Shown piece after piece: positions 22,181 through 29,166 of a stretch of DNA of 36,694 nt. The notes below the pieces were generated by a model. The model was not told where the DNA came from. It saw only the letters and a list, made by a program, of their open reading frames with translations, and made no database searches. The stretch's first letter is position 1, and every line of letters starts with the position of its first letter. The position numbers and the translations under genes were made by a program. The stretch is from the NCBI GenBank assembly GCA_009773495.1, contig WSXW01000025.1, positions 1 to 36,694 on the forward strand, written 5' to 3'. This DNA comes from Bacillota bacterium (GTDB taxonomy: Bacteria; Bacillota; UBA994).

Positions 22181-23764
22181 ATGCTCGATTTTATCGTTCG
22201 TAATGTGCAGATTGTGGATGGTACAGGTAGCCCTTGGTTTATAGGTGACGTAGGGGTGGCAGCTGGAAAGATAGTAAAAGTAGGCACTAACCTCACTGTT
22301 ACTGCCAAAGAGAAGATAGACGGCACTGGCCTGACTCTCACTCCCGGGTTTATCGACATTCACTCGCACTCCGATTTTTCCCTGCCCATTGATGGCAGCG
22401 CGGAGAGTCGGTTGCTACAAGGCGTTACCACCGAGATAGGCGGTAACTGTGGCCTTAGCCCCGCGCCTGTTGAACCGGAGCGTTTAGATATGCTTAAGAA
22501 GTATGCGGGATTCCTAACGCAAGACCTAGCGTGGGACTGGCGCTCCTTCGGAGAGTTCTTGACCGCTGTGGAAACAGCCCAGCCCGCAGTTAACTTCGCT
22601 TCTTTGGTTGGCCACGGTACCCTGAGAGTGGCCGCCATGGGGTTTGCTGATCGTCCACCGACAGAGCTGGAAATGAACCACATGAAGCGTTTGCTGTACG
22701 AGAGCATGGAGCAAGGTGCGCTAGGTGTCTCATCAGGGCTGATTTATCCCCCTGGCTGTTATTCAAATAGCGACGAATTAGCTGAGGTCGCTAGCGTAGT
22801 TGCGCCGTTTGGCGGTTACTATGAGACGCATATGCGTAACGAAGGTGATGACATCATTCAGTCTATTGAAGAAAGTGCCGAAGTGGGCCGCAAGGCCAAG
22901 GTTCCGGTGCAGATAGCTCATCATAAAGTAGTAGGTCGCTATAACTTTGGCAATAGTAAATATAGCCAAGCACGGATTATGGCGCTTCGTAGTGAGGGTA
23001 TAGATATTGTATGCGACCAATATCCTTATATCGCGGCTAGTACGACCATCACTACCATTTTTGCGCATTGGGCTCACGAAGGAGGGGTAGACGGCCTGTT
23101 GGCTCGCCTAATCAACCCCGAGACTAGAGCGCGAATTAAGTCAGAGGTTCTTAGCAATATGGATCGAACTGGGCGTCGTTTTGATGATATTCTTATTGCC
23201 GGGGTCAGTGGAGAGGCCAACAAGCGTTTCGAAGGGCTTACTGTCACAGAGGCGGCGGCCCAGGCCGGGAAAGAACCGTGTGATTTTGTGATGGATATAG
23301 TAGTGGAAGAGAAAGCAGGAGTAGCCGTGGTCACCTTTGGCATGGATGAGGCAGATGTCAAACACATTATGGTGGACCCTCTCACTATGATCGGCAGTGA
23401 TGGCATATCCGTACCCTTGGTTGGACCCGGCAAACCACATCCCCGCACATTTGGTACCTTCGTGCGCGTCCTGGCGAAATACGCTCTAGAGGATAAAATA
23501 TTCACTTTCGAGGAAGCTGTGCGTAAGATGACCTCGCTACCTGCATCCCGGGCGCGTCTATTGGAGCGGGGCCTAATTCGCCCTAGCTTTGCGGCTGACC
23601 TTGTACTGCTTAATCTCAATACACTTGCAGATAGGGCAACGTATGCCGATCCACGGCAAGCTCCCGCTGGAATTTGCAAAGTATGGGTCAACGGCCAATT
23701 GGCCGTAAGCGATGGTAAGATTGCTCCGACACGTGCAGGGCAGGTATTGCGTCTATGTAGATAA
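22181..23764 (+). CDS. N-acyl-D-amino-acid deacylase (D-aminoacylase family)
   Basis: This 527-residue protein belongs to the amidohydrolase superfamily. Features: DFIVRNVQIVDGTGSPWF at the N-terminus, the metal motif TPGFIDIHSHSD (H61, H63), the conserved Cys in TTEIGGNCGLSPAP (C90, a metal ligand in D-aminoacylases), YYETHMRNEGDDIIQSIEES near 220, PVQIAHHKVVG near 249, MIGSDGISVP near 407 (catalytic Asp) and ADLVLLNLNTLADRATYADP near 480. It hydrolyses N-acyl-D-amino acids to the free D-amino acid and a carboxylate, in the cytoplasm. The start at 22181 follows AAAGGAGG. It may supply amino acids to the catabolic operon upstream, though the two are separated by a terminator and one gene. Related enzymes act on dipeptides or hydantoins. 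Confidence 0.88.
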   Translation: MLDFIVRNVQIVDGTGSPWFIGDVGVAAGKIVKVGTNLTVTAKEKIDGTGLTLTPGFIDIHSHSDFSLPIDGSAESRLLQGVTTEIGGNCGLSPAPVEPERLDMLKKYAGFLTQDLAWDWRSFGEFLTAVETAQPAVNFASLVGHGTLRVAAMGFADRPPTELEMNHMKRLLYESMEQGALGVSSGLIYPPGCYSNSDELAEVASVVAPFGGYYETHMRNEGDDIIQSIEESAEVGRKAKVPVQIAHHKVVGRYNFGNSKYSQARIMALRSEGIDIVCDQYPYIAASTTITTIFAHWAHEGGVDGLLARLINPETRARIKSEVLSNMDRTGRRFDDILIAGVSGEANKRFEGLTVTEAAAQAGKEPCDFVMDIVVEEKAGVAVVTFGMDEADVKHIMVDPLTMIGSDGISVPLVGPGKPHPRTFGTFVRVLAKYALEDKIFTFEEAVRKMTSLPASRARLLERGLIRPSFAADLVLLNLNTLADRATYADPRQAPAGICKVWVNGQLAVSDGKIAPTRAGQVLRLCR

Positions 23765-23806
23765 TGGTGAGCTTCGAACCGCGGGTAGTGGTATCTTGTT
23801 GCTAGT

Positions 23807-23863
23807 CGCTAGGCACTTGTCGCTAGACGCTAGGCGCTAGGCATTAGAAGAACAGCGCTAGGC
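23807..23863. repeat. Cluster of CGCTAGGC octamers
   Basis: Four exact CGCTAGGC copies (23807-23814, 23828-23835, 23835-23842, 23856-23863) and one CGCTAGAC variant (23821-23828) lie within 57 bases. The same gap also holds GGAGACG/CGTCTCC (23865-23871 with 23886-23892) and the perfect palindromic stem CTGTTCGC-AA-GCGAACAG (23922-23939). No gene is seen between 23765 and 23983. Confidence 0.85.
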
Positions 23864-23983
23864 GGGAGACGTCCCTACCTGTGTTCGTCTCCACGAGGAA
23901 CTAGGAACACGGAACCTACCACTGTTCGCAAGCGAACAGCTTGCGGGCAGCGCCAGGAACGAGGAGCCCATGGAGGTGCAATT

Positions 23984-24634
23984 ATGAAAAAGGACCCAGA
24001 TATAGTTAGCGGCCTTACACACTTAGGCGGTGCCGTGCTCTCGCTTTTAGGGCTGATTTCTCTTGTCTACGTGGCGCATACCTACGGATCAATTTGGCAC
24101 GTGGTATCGTTTGCCGTATTTGGGGTTAGTCTGATTTGCCTCTACACGGCGAGCTCTTTGTATCACCTCATTCCTGCTACGCCACGAATCTACAAGATCT
24201 TGCGCAAGCTAGACCACATTATGATCTTTGTCCTTATCGCAGGCACCTACACCCCACTTTGTCTAGTTCCTCTGCGTGGGGCTTGGGGGTGGAGCCTCTT
24301 GGTCAGTATCTGGGGGATCAGTATCATAGGCATAGTGCTTAAAATCGTGTGGCTTGAAGCACCGCGCTGGCTCTACACGGGGTTTTACTTGTTCATGGGT
24401 TGGCTAGTTGTTATAGCTACCGGCCCTTTGATTAGAACCATGCCCCAGGGTGGGCTGTTGTGGTTCGCTCTAGGGGGGCTGTTCTACACTGTAGGTGCAG
24501 TGTTTTATGGGACCAAGTGGCCTAAACTTAAGCCGGGGGTATTTGGGTTTCATGAATTGTGGCACCTCTTTGTGCTAGCCGGGAGCGCTAGCCACTTTTG
24601 GGCTATACTCCGCTACGTCTCGCGAATAGGGTAG
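23984..24634 (+). CDS. trhA: Hemolysin III family (PAQR-like) membrane protein
   Basis: This 216-residue protein has seven predicted membrane segments. It has the family's metal-site motifs: SSLYHL (Ser and His) near 52-57, LDHIMIFVLIAGTYTPLCL near 71-89 (Asp), and the C-terminal GFHELWHLFVLAGSASHFWA near 185-204 with its H-x3-H pair. Bacterial members (YqfA/TrhA) influence membrane fluidity and are related to eukaryotic PAQR receptors; the hemolysin name is historical. AGGTG precedes the ATG at 23984. It appears to be a single-gene unit, followed by an IS-derived hairpin that could end its transcript. Confidence 0.9.
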   Translation: MKKDPDIVSGLTHLGGAVLSLLGLISLVYVAHTYGSIWHVVSFAVFGVSLICLYTASSLYHLIPATPRIYKILRKLDHIMIFVLIAGTYTPLCLVPLRGAWGWSLLVSIWGISIIGIVLKIVWLEAPRWLYTGFYLFMGWLVVIATGPLIRTMPQGGLLWFALGGLFYTVGAVFYGTKWPKLKPGVFGFHELWHLFVLAGSASHFWAILRYVSRIG

Positions 24635-24662
24635 AGGGTGATCAAACAGAGGGGAGAAAGGG

Positions 24663-24791
24663 CGTGTCGCAAAACAGCCTCACCGAATCATCCTCTGGGA
24701 TCATTACACCAATATCCATCGGAATTGCCAGTTGATATACACTCCCGAATGATGTATATTTCTGCTGTAAGATATTTTGTGTTATTAACAT
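24663..24791 (-). pseudogene. IS1182-type transposase N-terminal remnant
   Basis: On the minus strand, about 43 codons starting at 24791 read LQQKYTSFGSVYQLAIPMDI, then GVMIPEDDSVRLFCDT. This is the style of the opening segment of IS1182-family (IS5-like) transposases, which continue into a helical DNA-binding region. Here the match stops abruptly at 24663 and the rest of the transposase is gone. It lies between trhA and the queuosine-precursor transporter gene. Confidence 0.65.
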
Positions 24792-24802
24792 CCATTTACA
24801 GC

Positions 24803-24848
24803 AAAAGACGGCTCTTGGCATCTGCCAATCGCCGTCTTTTGTGTTTTT
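24803..24848 (+). terminator. Hairpin with T-run next to the IS1182-type remnant
   Basis: AAAAGACGGC (24803-24812) pairs with GCCGTCTTTT (24831-24840); a few further pairs form near the loop (TTGGC with GCCAA). TTTTGTGTTTTTTTTC follows. On the plus strand it could terminate the trhA transcript. Its position just upstream of the transposase start suggests it came with the IS as protection from outside transcription. Confidence 0.65.
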
Positions 24849-24859
24849 TTTCGGGTTGT

Positions 24860-25016
24860 TACTGCAACAGCCCATGGTCCCCACGCCCACGCTAAAGCCC
24901 AGTGTAGGGGCACGGCCAGGGACAACAGGGACAACAGGGGTTGTACCCTCCAGTGTAGGGGCACGGCACTGCCGTGCCCACGCCCACGTTAAAAGGTGCT
25001 ACTACTGCAACAGCCC
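24860..25016. repeat. Small repeat element (MITE/REP-like) flanked by 14-bp direct repeats
   Basis: TACTGCAACAGCCC occurs at 24860-24873 and 25003-25016. Between them are two copies of CAGTGTAGGGGCACGGC, two of CACGCCCACG followed by (C/T)TAAA, a palindrome GGGCACGGCA-CTGCCGTGCCC, and a tandem GGGACAACA pair. This nested structure resembles non-coding dispersed repeats. No gene is seen in it. Confidence 0.7.
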
Positions 25017-25050
25017 CTTTGATTTGTTTGCTTGCGTAATCACCTACCCT

Positions 25051-25128
25051 ACGTTATAGTTATTGAAGGTTTCGAGAAGGAACCCGTGAGGACATCCACG
25101 TAAACTAACCCATGAAAGGAAGACTGTC
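25051..25128 (+). promoter_or_regulatory. Leader of the queuosine-precursor transporter gene with two possible hairpins
   Basis: Two small stems can form: GGTTTC-GAGAA-GGAACC and CGTG-AGGACATC-CACG. AAACTAAC and AAAGGAAGA (ribosome site) follow. Genes of this family are often controlled by preQ1 riboswitches, but the sequence does not clearly match the preQ1-I or preQ1-II consensus, so this is only a candidate. Confidence 0.25.
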
Positions 25129-25782
25129 ATGAAAAAATCTGAAGTCTGGTTTCAGTTTTTACTCTCAACCTTTATTGCCTCCATCGTCGTAAGCAATGTC
25201 ATTACCGGGAAGCTTATTCAGTTCGGCAACTTTACCTTGCCAGGAGCAACATTACTCTACCCCATCACGTTCTTAATTACCGATATTGTGGGAGAGATCT
25301 GGGGTAAGGAAAGAGGGTTCCGGATAGTATTGTGGGGCTTTTATGGTAATGTCATTTTGCTTTTGGGCAGCTTGTTTATATTACGGGCTCCCGCGCCAGG
25401 ATTTTTTGAAAATCAGTCAGCCTACGAAATCGTCTTAGGCGCAACACCGCGTATCGTCCTCGCTAGTATGGTGGCCTATCTTTTTAGTCAGCTCCATGAC
25501 GTGTGGTCCTTTGCATTTTGGAAAAAAATTACCCGTGATAAACACAAATGGATTAGAAATAACTTTTCTACCATAGTATCCCAACTTATTGATACAGGTC
25601 TATTTGTTTTAATAGCTTTTGCGGGAGTCGTTCCTACAGCAGCGTTATGGCAGATAGCATTCTCTCAATATCTCTTCAAGTTTGCTATAGCTATTGCGGA
25701 CACCCCTATCTTCTATTATGCAACTGCAGCAATTGAGCGGTCTATTAGTAAGGAGGAGGAATCCTTGGGCAAGCAGCACTAA
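25129..25782 (+). CDS. yhhQ: Queuosine precursor transporter (YhhQ/COG1738 family)
   Basis: This 217-residue protein has about six membrane segments: FLLSTFIASIVVSNVITGKL, TLLYPITFLITDIVGEIWGK, VLWGFYGNVILLLGSLFI, IVLASMVAYLFSQLHDVWSF, TIVSQLIDTGLFVLIAF and the last near ALWQIAFSQYLFKFAIAIAD. The motifs SNVITGK, PITFLITDIVGEIWGK, SQLHDVW and SQLIDTGLF are hallmarks of the family that imports preQ0/preQ1 or queuine-type bases for tRNA modification. AAAGGAAG precedes the ATG. It is a single gene followed by a long hairpin. Confidence 0.9.
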   Translation: MKKSEVWFQFLLSTFIASIVVSNVITGKLIQFGNFTLPGATLLYPITFLITDIVGEIWGKERGFRIVLWGFYGNVILLLGSLFILRAPAPGFFENQSAYEIVLGATPRIVLASMVAYLFSQLHDVWSFAFWKKITRDKHKWIRNNFSTIVSQLIDTGLFVLIAFAGVVPTAALWQIAFSQYLFKFAIAIADTPIFYYATAAIERSISKEEESLGKQH

Positions 25783-25794
25783 GTAACACCCTTA

Positions 25795-25840
25795 GGTCTC
25801 ACCCCCTCTGCTTACATTAATGGGCAGAGGGGGTGAGACC
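25795..25840. terminator. Perfect 17-bp hairpin after the yhhQ-type gene
   Basis: GGTCTCACCCCCTCTGC (25795-25811) pairs perfectly with GCAGAGGGGGTGAGACC (25824-25840) around a 12-base loop. A clear T-run is lacking. It probably ends or protects the yhhQ transcript. Confidence 0.7.
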
Positions 25841-25934
25841 ATTGTATAGCCTATCTATCACTTCTCAGCAGGACTAAGGGGGTAGGTAGCAGAAATATAA
25901 CTGTTATACTCCTAAAGTCGAAGGCGGTGATCTT

Positions 25935-27077
25935 GTGATAGACATAAAATTGCTAGATAAAATTCTCAGTGAGACCGTAACGGTCATAGAGCAAAGCAAG
26001 GGTCGCATTTTTGATATAGCAGAGACAGCACGCACTGAGTACATGCGCTTAGAACAACAATTGCGCGAGGTCAAAGCCCAAGCAGGCAAGAGTATAGAGT
26101 ATGTAGACGCCAAGGAACGAGAATACCGCAATCGTCGCCTGCGCCTCATGGAAGTAAGCCGCGATTTTCGCCGTTTTACGGAGGCTGATATTAAAATTGC
26201 CTATGAAGATGCGCAAGCCTCGCAGGTGGACTTAGTGATGCTGCGAGAGCGGGAGCAGTATTTGCGTGTGCAGAGGGACGATCTCGAGAGATCACTGCGC
26301 GCCCTTCAAGATACTGTTAAGAAAGCGGAGGAACTCGTTTCGCAGGTGGGCATGGCCATGGAAGTCCTTAAAGGCAATATCCGTGAGTTAAGCGGGCAGC
26401 TAGACAACATGCAGCAGAGGCAGGCTTTGGGACTCCGGGTAATTAAGGCTCAAGAGGAGGAGAGGCGACGTGTAGCACGCGATATCCATGATGGTCCTGC
26501 TCAGACTTTAGCAAACGTTATGTTGCGTGCCGAGATTTGCGAAAAGTTGCTCGATACTGATGTAACACAGGTGCGCAGTGAACTTAAACTACTAAAAAAC
26601 GTGGTGCGGGGGAGTTTGCAAGACATTCGCAAGGTTATTTATGACTTGCGGCCCATGGCCTTAGATGATTTAGGGTTAGTACCAACCTTGCGTCGCTACA
26701 TCAATGATCTTAAGGAACAGCATAAATTACTGATTGATTTCTCTGTGCTGGGGGTGGACAGGCGTTTACCCTCTCACATAGAGGTGGGTGGCTTTCGGAT
26801 TATCCAGGAAGGGCTTAATAACGTGCTTAAACATTCGCGGGCCTCGAAAGTAGTAGTGCGGGTGGAGTTTGGTCAGGACACCCTAGGAATCTTAGTCAAA
26901 GATGATGGCCATGGTTTCTTGGTGGAAGAAGCTATTAATAGACAGGGGGACCATTTCGGTTTGCTGAGTATGCGCGAACGGGTGGAAGTGCTACAAGGCG
27001 CTTGGCAGATAGAATCTGCTCTAGGACACGGTACAAAAATAGCAGTGAGGATTCCGGTGAAGGAGGAGGAGAAATAA
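25935..27077 (+). CDS. degS: DegS-type sensor histidine kinase
   Basis: The product has 380 residues and no membrane segment, like cytoplasmic DegS. Residues about 1-165 form long coiled-coil helices (sensor/linker). The HisKA_3 dimerisation domain follows with the phosphorylated His at about 185 in RRVARDIHDGPAQTLANVML. The ATPase domain has GFRIIQEGLNNVLKHSRASK (N box), VKDDGHGF (G1), HFGLLSMRERVEVLQG and GHGTKIAVRIP. It phosphorylates the DegU protein encoded 2 bases downstream. The start is GTG at 25935, with GGCGGTGAT upstream. Its position immediately before the Tad pilus operon suggests control of adhesion. Confidence 0.92.
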   Translation: MIDIKLLDKILSETVTVIEQSKGRIFDIAETARTEYMRLEQQLREVKAQAGKSIEYVDAKEREYRNRRLRLMEVSRDFRRFTEADIKIAYEDAQASQVDLVMLREREQYLRVQRDDLERSLRALQDTVKKAEELVSQVGMAMEVLKGNIRELSGQLDNMQQRQALGLRVIKAQEEERRRVARDIHDGPAQTLANVMLRAEICEKLLDTDVTQVRSELKLLKNVVRGSLQDIRKVIYDLRPMALDDLGLVPTLRRYINDLKEQHKLLIDFSVLGVDRRLPSHIEVGGFRIIQEGLNNVLKHSRASKVVVRVEFGQDTLGILVKDDGHGFLVEEAINRQGDHFGLLSMRERVEVLQGAWQIESALGHGTKIAVRIPVKEEEK

Positions 27078-27079
27078 CC

Positions 27080-27730
27080 ATGGCAGTTAAGTTGCTGCTT
27101 GTAGATGACCATAAACTCTTCCGAGAAGGCCTGCGGCGTATCTTAGAGCTTGAGACTGATCTCAAGGTGGTGGGGGAGGCTGGGTCTGGTCGCATGGCGC
27201 TGGAAAAGTTGACTGTATGTGATCCCGATGTGGTGTTGATGGATATAAACATGCCGGATATGAACGGGGTCGAGGCTACCCGTGCGATTAAAGAGCTGTT
27301 TCCGAGTATTGCGGTGTTGGTCTTGTCTATTCACGACGATCGGGAGTACTTGCTCGAAGTGCTTAAGTCGGGCGCTTCGGGGTACTTGCTTAAAGACGTA
27401 GAGCCTAATAGCCTCATCGAGGCCATTCGCGATGTGGCCAAGGGAGGGTCAATTGTTCATCCGGGGCTTACGAGTAAGCTCATTAATGAACTAAACCGGC
27501 TTTCTAATCAGACTCTCTCTGTGGTAGAAAGCCCCCTAACCGGGAGAGAGGGCGAAATTTTAAGCCTCATGACTAAGGGCCTCAGCAATGGGGACATAGC
27601 TAAGAAGGTGTATATCAGCGAAAAGACCGTAAAGAACCACGTCACTAACATATTGCGTAAGCTCGATGTCACCGATCGCACTCAGGCGGTTATCGAGGGA
27701 GTCAAACGAGGCCTAGTATTTATAAAATAG
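27080..27730 (+). CDS. degU: DegU/NarL-type response regulator
   Basis: The product has 216 residues. The receiver domain has the acidic pair VDDHKLFREGL, the phosphorylated Asp near 54 in VVLMDINMPDMNG, and the lysine in SGYLLKDV near 105. The LuxR-type HTH at about 152-215 reads LTGREGEILSLMTKGLSNGD, then IAKKVYISEKTVKNHVTNIL. It is the DNA-binding partner of DegS. The ATG at 27080 follows GGAGGAGGAG within the degS end; an in-frame upstream codon at 27002 lies inside degS and is not needed. A terminator follows. Targets probably include the pilus operon 300 bases downstream, which is inference from position. Confidence 0.92.
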   Translation: MAVKLLLVDDHKLFREGLRRILELETDLKVVGEAGSGRMALEKLTVCDPDVVLMDINMPDMNGVEATRAIKELFPSIAVLVLSIHDDREYLLEVLKSGASGYLLKDVEPNSLIEAIRDVAKGGSIVHPGLTSKLINELNRLSNQTLSVVESPLTGREGEILSLMTKGLSNGDIAKKVYISEKTVKNHVTNILRKLDVTDRTQAVIEGVKRGLVFIK

Positions 27731-27755
27731 AGTCTACAGTTCCAGACAAAGTCAG

Positions 27756-27780
27756 ACCAGCGCCTGATGCGCTGGTTTTT
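27756..27780 (+). terminator. Terminator after degU
   Basis: ACCAGCGC-CTGAT-GCGCTGGT is a perfect 8-bp stem followed by a run of T. It separates degSU from the Tad operon. Confidence 0.9.
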
Positions 27781-27810
27781 GCTTTGCGGTAGTTTAATTG
27801 CCTCTAGTGC

Positions 27811-27913
27811 CCTAGCCGTTCTATCTGCACTTGGGATGGGTAGCGAGCTTAGGGCCAGATACCCGACTAAGCTAGGACCGTAGGCCTAATATTCAGATAA
27901 CTTCACTAGGACC
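27811..27913 (+). ncRNA. Candidate structured leader RNA upstream of the Tad pilus operon
   Basis: The 290-base gap before flp holds nested and alternative pairings: CCTAGC (27811-27816) with GCTAGG (27871-27876), and TATCTG (27822-27827) with CAGATA (27856-27861). There is also a pseudoknot-like alternative, GGGTA (27838-27842) with TACCC (27860-27864) crossed by AGCTTAG (27846-27852) with CTAAGCT (27867-27873). CTAGGACC occurs twice (27872-27879 and 27906-27913). The two sets of pairings exclude one another, as in a switch. I could not match it to the c-di-GMP or another riboswitch consensus. The promoter position relative to this region is not known. Confidence 0.35.
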
Positions 27914-28022
27914 TTGGCCTAGTCAAGATGAATCTCTAGTCTGATGTGCGGGCACCTGACAAGCAGTAGAATTAAACCAGAACACCCCGACAGATAAAAC
28001 AAAAAACGAGGAGGTAAGTTTA

Positions 28023-28202
28023 ATGAATTTAATCTCTAGGCTTTTGAAGGAAGAGTCCGGCCAAGGTATGGTGGAGTATGGTCTGATTATTGCGGCGGTT
28101 GCTGTGGTTGCGATTGTAGGCCTTGGTTTCTTCGGAGAGGGACTAAGCGAATTTTTTAATAATTTGCGTACAGAGCTTGGATTATCCCCAGTTACACCAT
28201 AG
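28023..28202 (+). CDS. flp: Flp/Fap-type major pilin precursor
   Basis: This 59-residue protein has a short basic leader and the class III (Flp) signal: SRLLKEESGQGMVEYGLIIA, then AVAVVAIVGLG. The Gly-Gln-Gly-Met-Val-Glu-Tyr stretch holds the prepilin peptidase site region and the Glu-Tyr pair typical of Flp pilins; the hydrophobic helix and a short tail (FFNNLRTELGLSPVTP) follow. It is processed by the TadV peptidase encoded next and assembled into the Tad pilus fibre. GAGGAGG precedes the ATG. A terminator follows directly, so pilin mRNA probably outnumbers the rest of the operon. Confidence 0.92.
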   Translation: MNLISRLLKEESGQGMVEYGLIIAAVAVVAIVGLGFFGEGLSEFFNNLRTELGLSPVTP

Positions 28203-28227
28203 GTAAAAGACAAAGCCTGCAAAACAA

Positions 28228-28262
28228 GCCCTACTTGCGGCTAACAAGTAGGGCATTTTTTT
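28228..28262 (+). terminator. Terminator between flp and the remaining tad genes
   Basis: GCCCTACTTG-CGGCTAA-CAAGTAGGGC is a perfect 10-bp stem followed by A and seven T. No separate promoter is obvious before tadV, so partial read-through is likely, giving far more pilin than assembly machinery. Confidence 0.85.
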
Positions 28263-28285
28263 CAAAGTAAGGGGGGAAGAAGAAC

Positions 28286-28750
28286 ATGCTACGCATCATC
28301 ACATACGCTCTGCTCGCTGGCTCGCTCTATTACGATCTGCGTGAGCGGCGCATACCCAATTTCCTCACATTAACAGGCATAGTGGTGGGTTTAGTACTCC
28401 AGGCCGTACTAAACGGCAGAGAGGGCTTGCTCGCTAGCTTTTTAGGGTTAGGGCTTGGGCTACTTGTACTCTTCCCCCTCTTTGCGGTTAGCAAATTCGG
28501 TGCCGGCGATGTCAAGCTGTTAGCGGCTATTGGGGCACTGCGCGGGCTTCAGTTCTTATGGCGGGCGGCGCTCCTCGGCGCAGTTTCGGGGGGAGTCATG
28601 GCCGTCTTGGCCTTAGCTTATCACCGGGAACTGAGTCACGTTACTTTAGGGATTATTACCGGTGTCTTGTATCGCACTCAGCGTACTTACCCCTATTCAC
28701 CAGCGATAGCCCTAGGGGTGTTGCTAGCAGATTTGGGGTGGTTATTGTGA
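28286..28750 (+). CDS. tadV: Prepilin peptidase (TadV/CpaA, A24 family)
   Basis: This 154-residue membrane protein is the short form without the N-terminal methyltransferase part. The two catalytic aspartates lie in LYYDLRERRIPNFLT (near 18) and GAGDVKLLAAIGAL (near 75). It cleaves the leader of the Flp pilin and of the TadE/G pseudopilins at the inner membrane. AAGGGGGGAAG precedes the ATG at 28286. Its stop overlaps the tadE start. Confidence 0.9.
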   Translation: MLRIITYALLAGSLYYDLRERRIPNFLTLTGIVVGLVLQAVLNGREGLLASFLGLGLGLLVLFPLFAVSKFGAGDVKLLAAIGALRGLQFLWRAALLGAVSGGVMAVLALAYHRELSHVTLGIITGVLYRTQRTYPYSPAIALGVLLADLGWLL

Positions 28751-29166
28751 GAAAGGCATTAGGCGTTAGGACTGCCGCGAGTACTAGGAGGAAAGAACGA
28801 GGTCAAGCCTTAGTGGAGCTAGCCTTAGTTCTGCCAATTCTGCTCTTGATCCTAATGGCGATAATAGATATGGGACGAATTTATCATGGATACCTTAGCG
28901 TTACAACAGCAGCCCGAGAAGGTGCCCGGCAGGCCTCGCTGGGGAGAACAGATGAAGAAATTCGGGCCACAGCTATTTTGTCGGCCACGCCACTCAAAGC
29001 AGACCACATCACTGTGGTAATTAGCCCAGACGCTAGGTTGCGCTACTCCGGCGCCAATATTGAAGTCAAGGTTGAGTATCAAATGGCAATTATTACCCCG
29101 GGCATGCAAGCCTTTTTCCCCAACCCCTATGTGGTAATTGGTAAGGCGGTGATGAAGCGTGAATGA
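28747..29166 (+). CDS. tadE: TadE-like pseudopilin
   Basis: The product has 139 residues. After a basic N-terminus, ERGQALVELALVLPILLLIL, then MAIIDMGRIYHGYLSVTTAA and REGARQAS form the TadE-like signature: G-Q-A-x-V-E, one hydrophobic helix and the A-A-R-E-G-A-R motif. The C-terminal part (VVISPDARLRYSGANIEVKV, then EYQMAIITPGMQAFFP) is the exported domain. The start is GTG at 28747, sharing bases with the tadV stop; GGGGTGG lies upstream. It overlaps the next gene by 8 bases. Confidence 0.87.
   Translation: MRKALGVRTAASTRRKERGQALVELALVLPILLLILMAIIDMGRIYHGYLSVTTAAREGARQASLGRTDEEIRATAILSATPLKADHITVVISPDARLRYSGANIEVKVEYQMAIITPGMQAFFPNPYVVIGKAVMKRE

Noticed and set aside
23074-23691. 205-codon open frame on the minus strand
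   Set aside because: It is antisense to the D-aminoacylase catalytic domain and shows no family features.
27002-27079. N-terminal extension of DegU
   Set aside because: It overlaps the degS catalytic end. The receiver domain starts at the 27080 ATG, which has a strong ribosome site.
27781-28022. c-di-GMP-I riboswitch before flp
   Set aside because: Only a short GGGTAGCGAG stretch is similar. The conserved GCAC-AGGGCAAACC and GGGACGCAAAGCC parts are absent.
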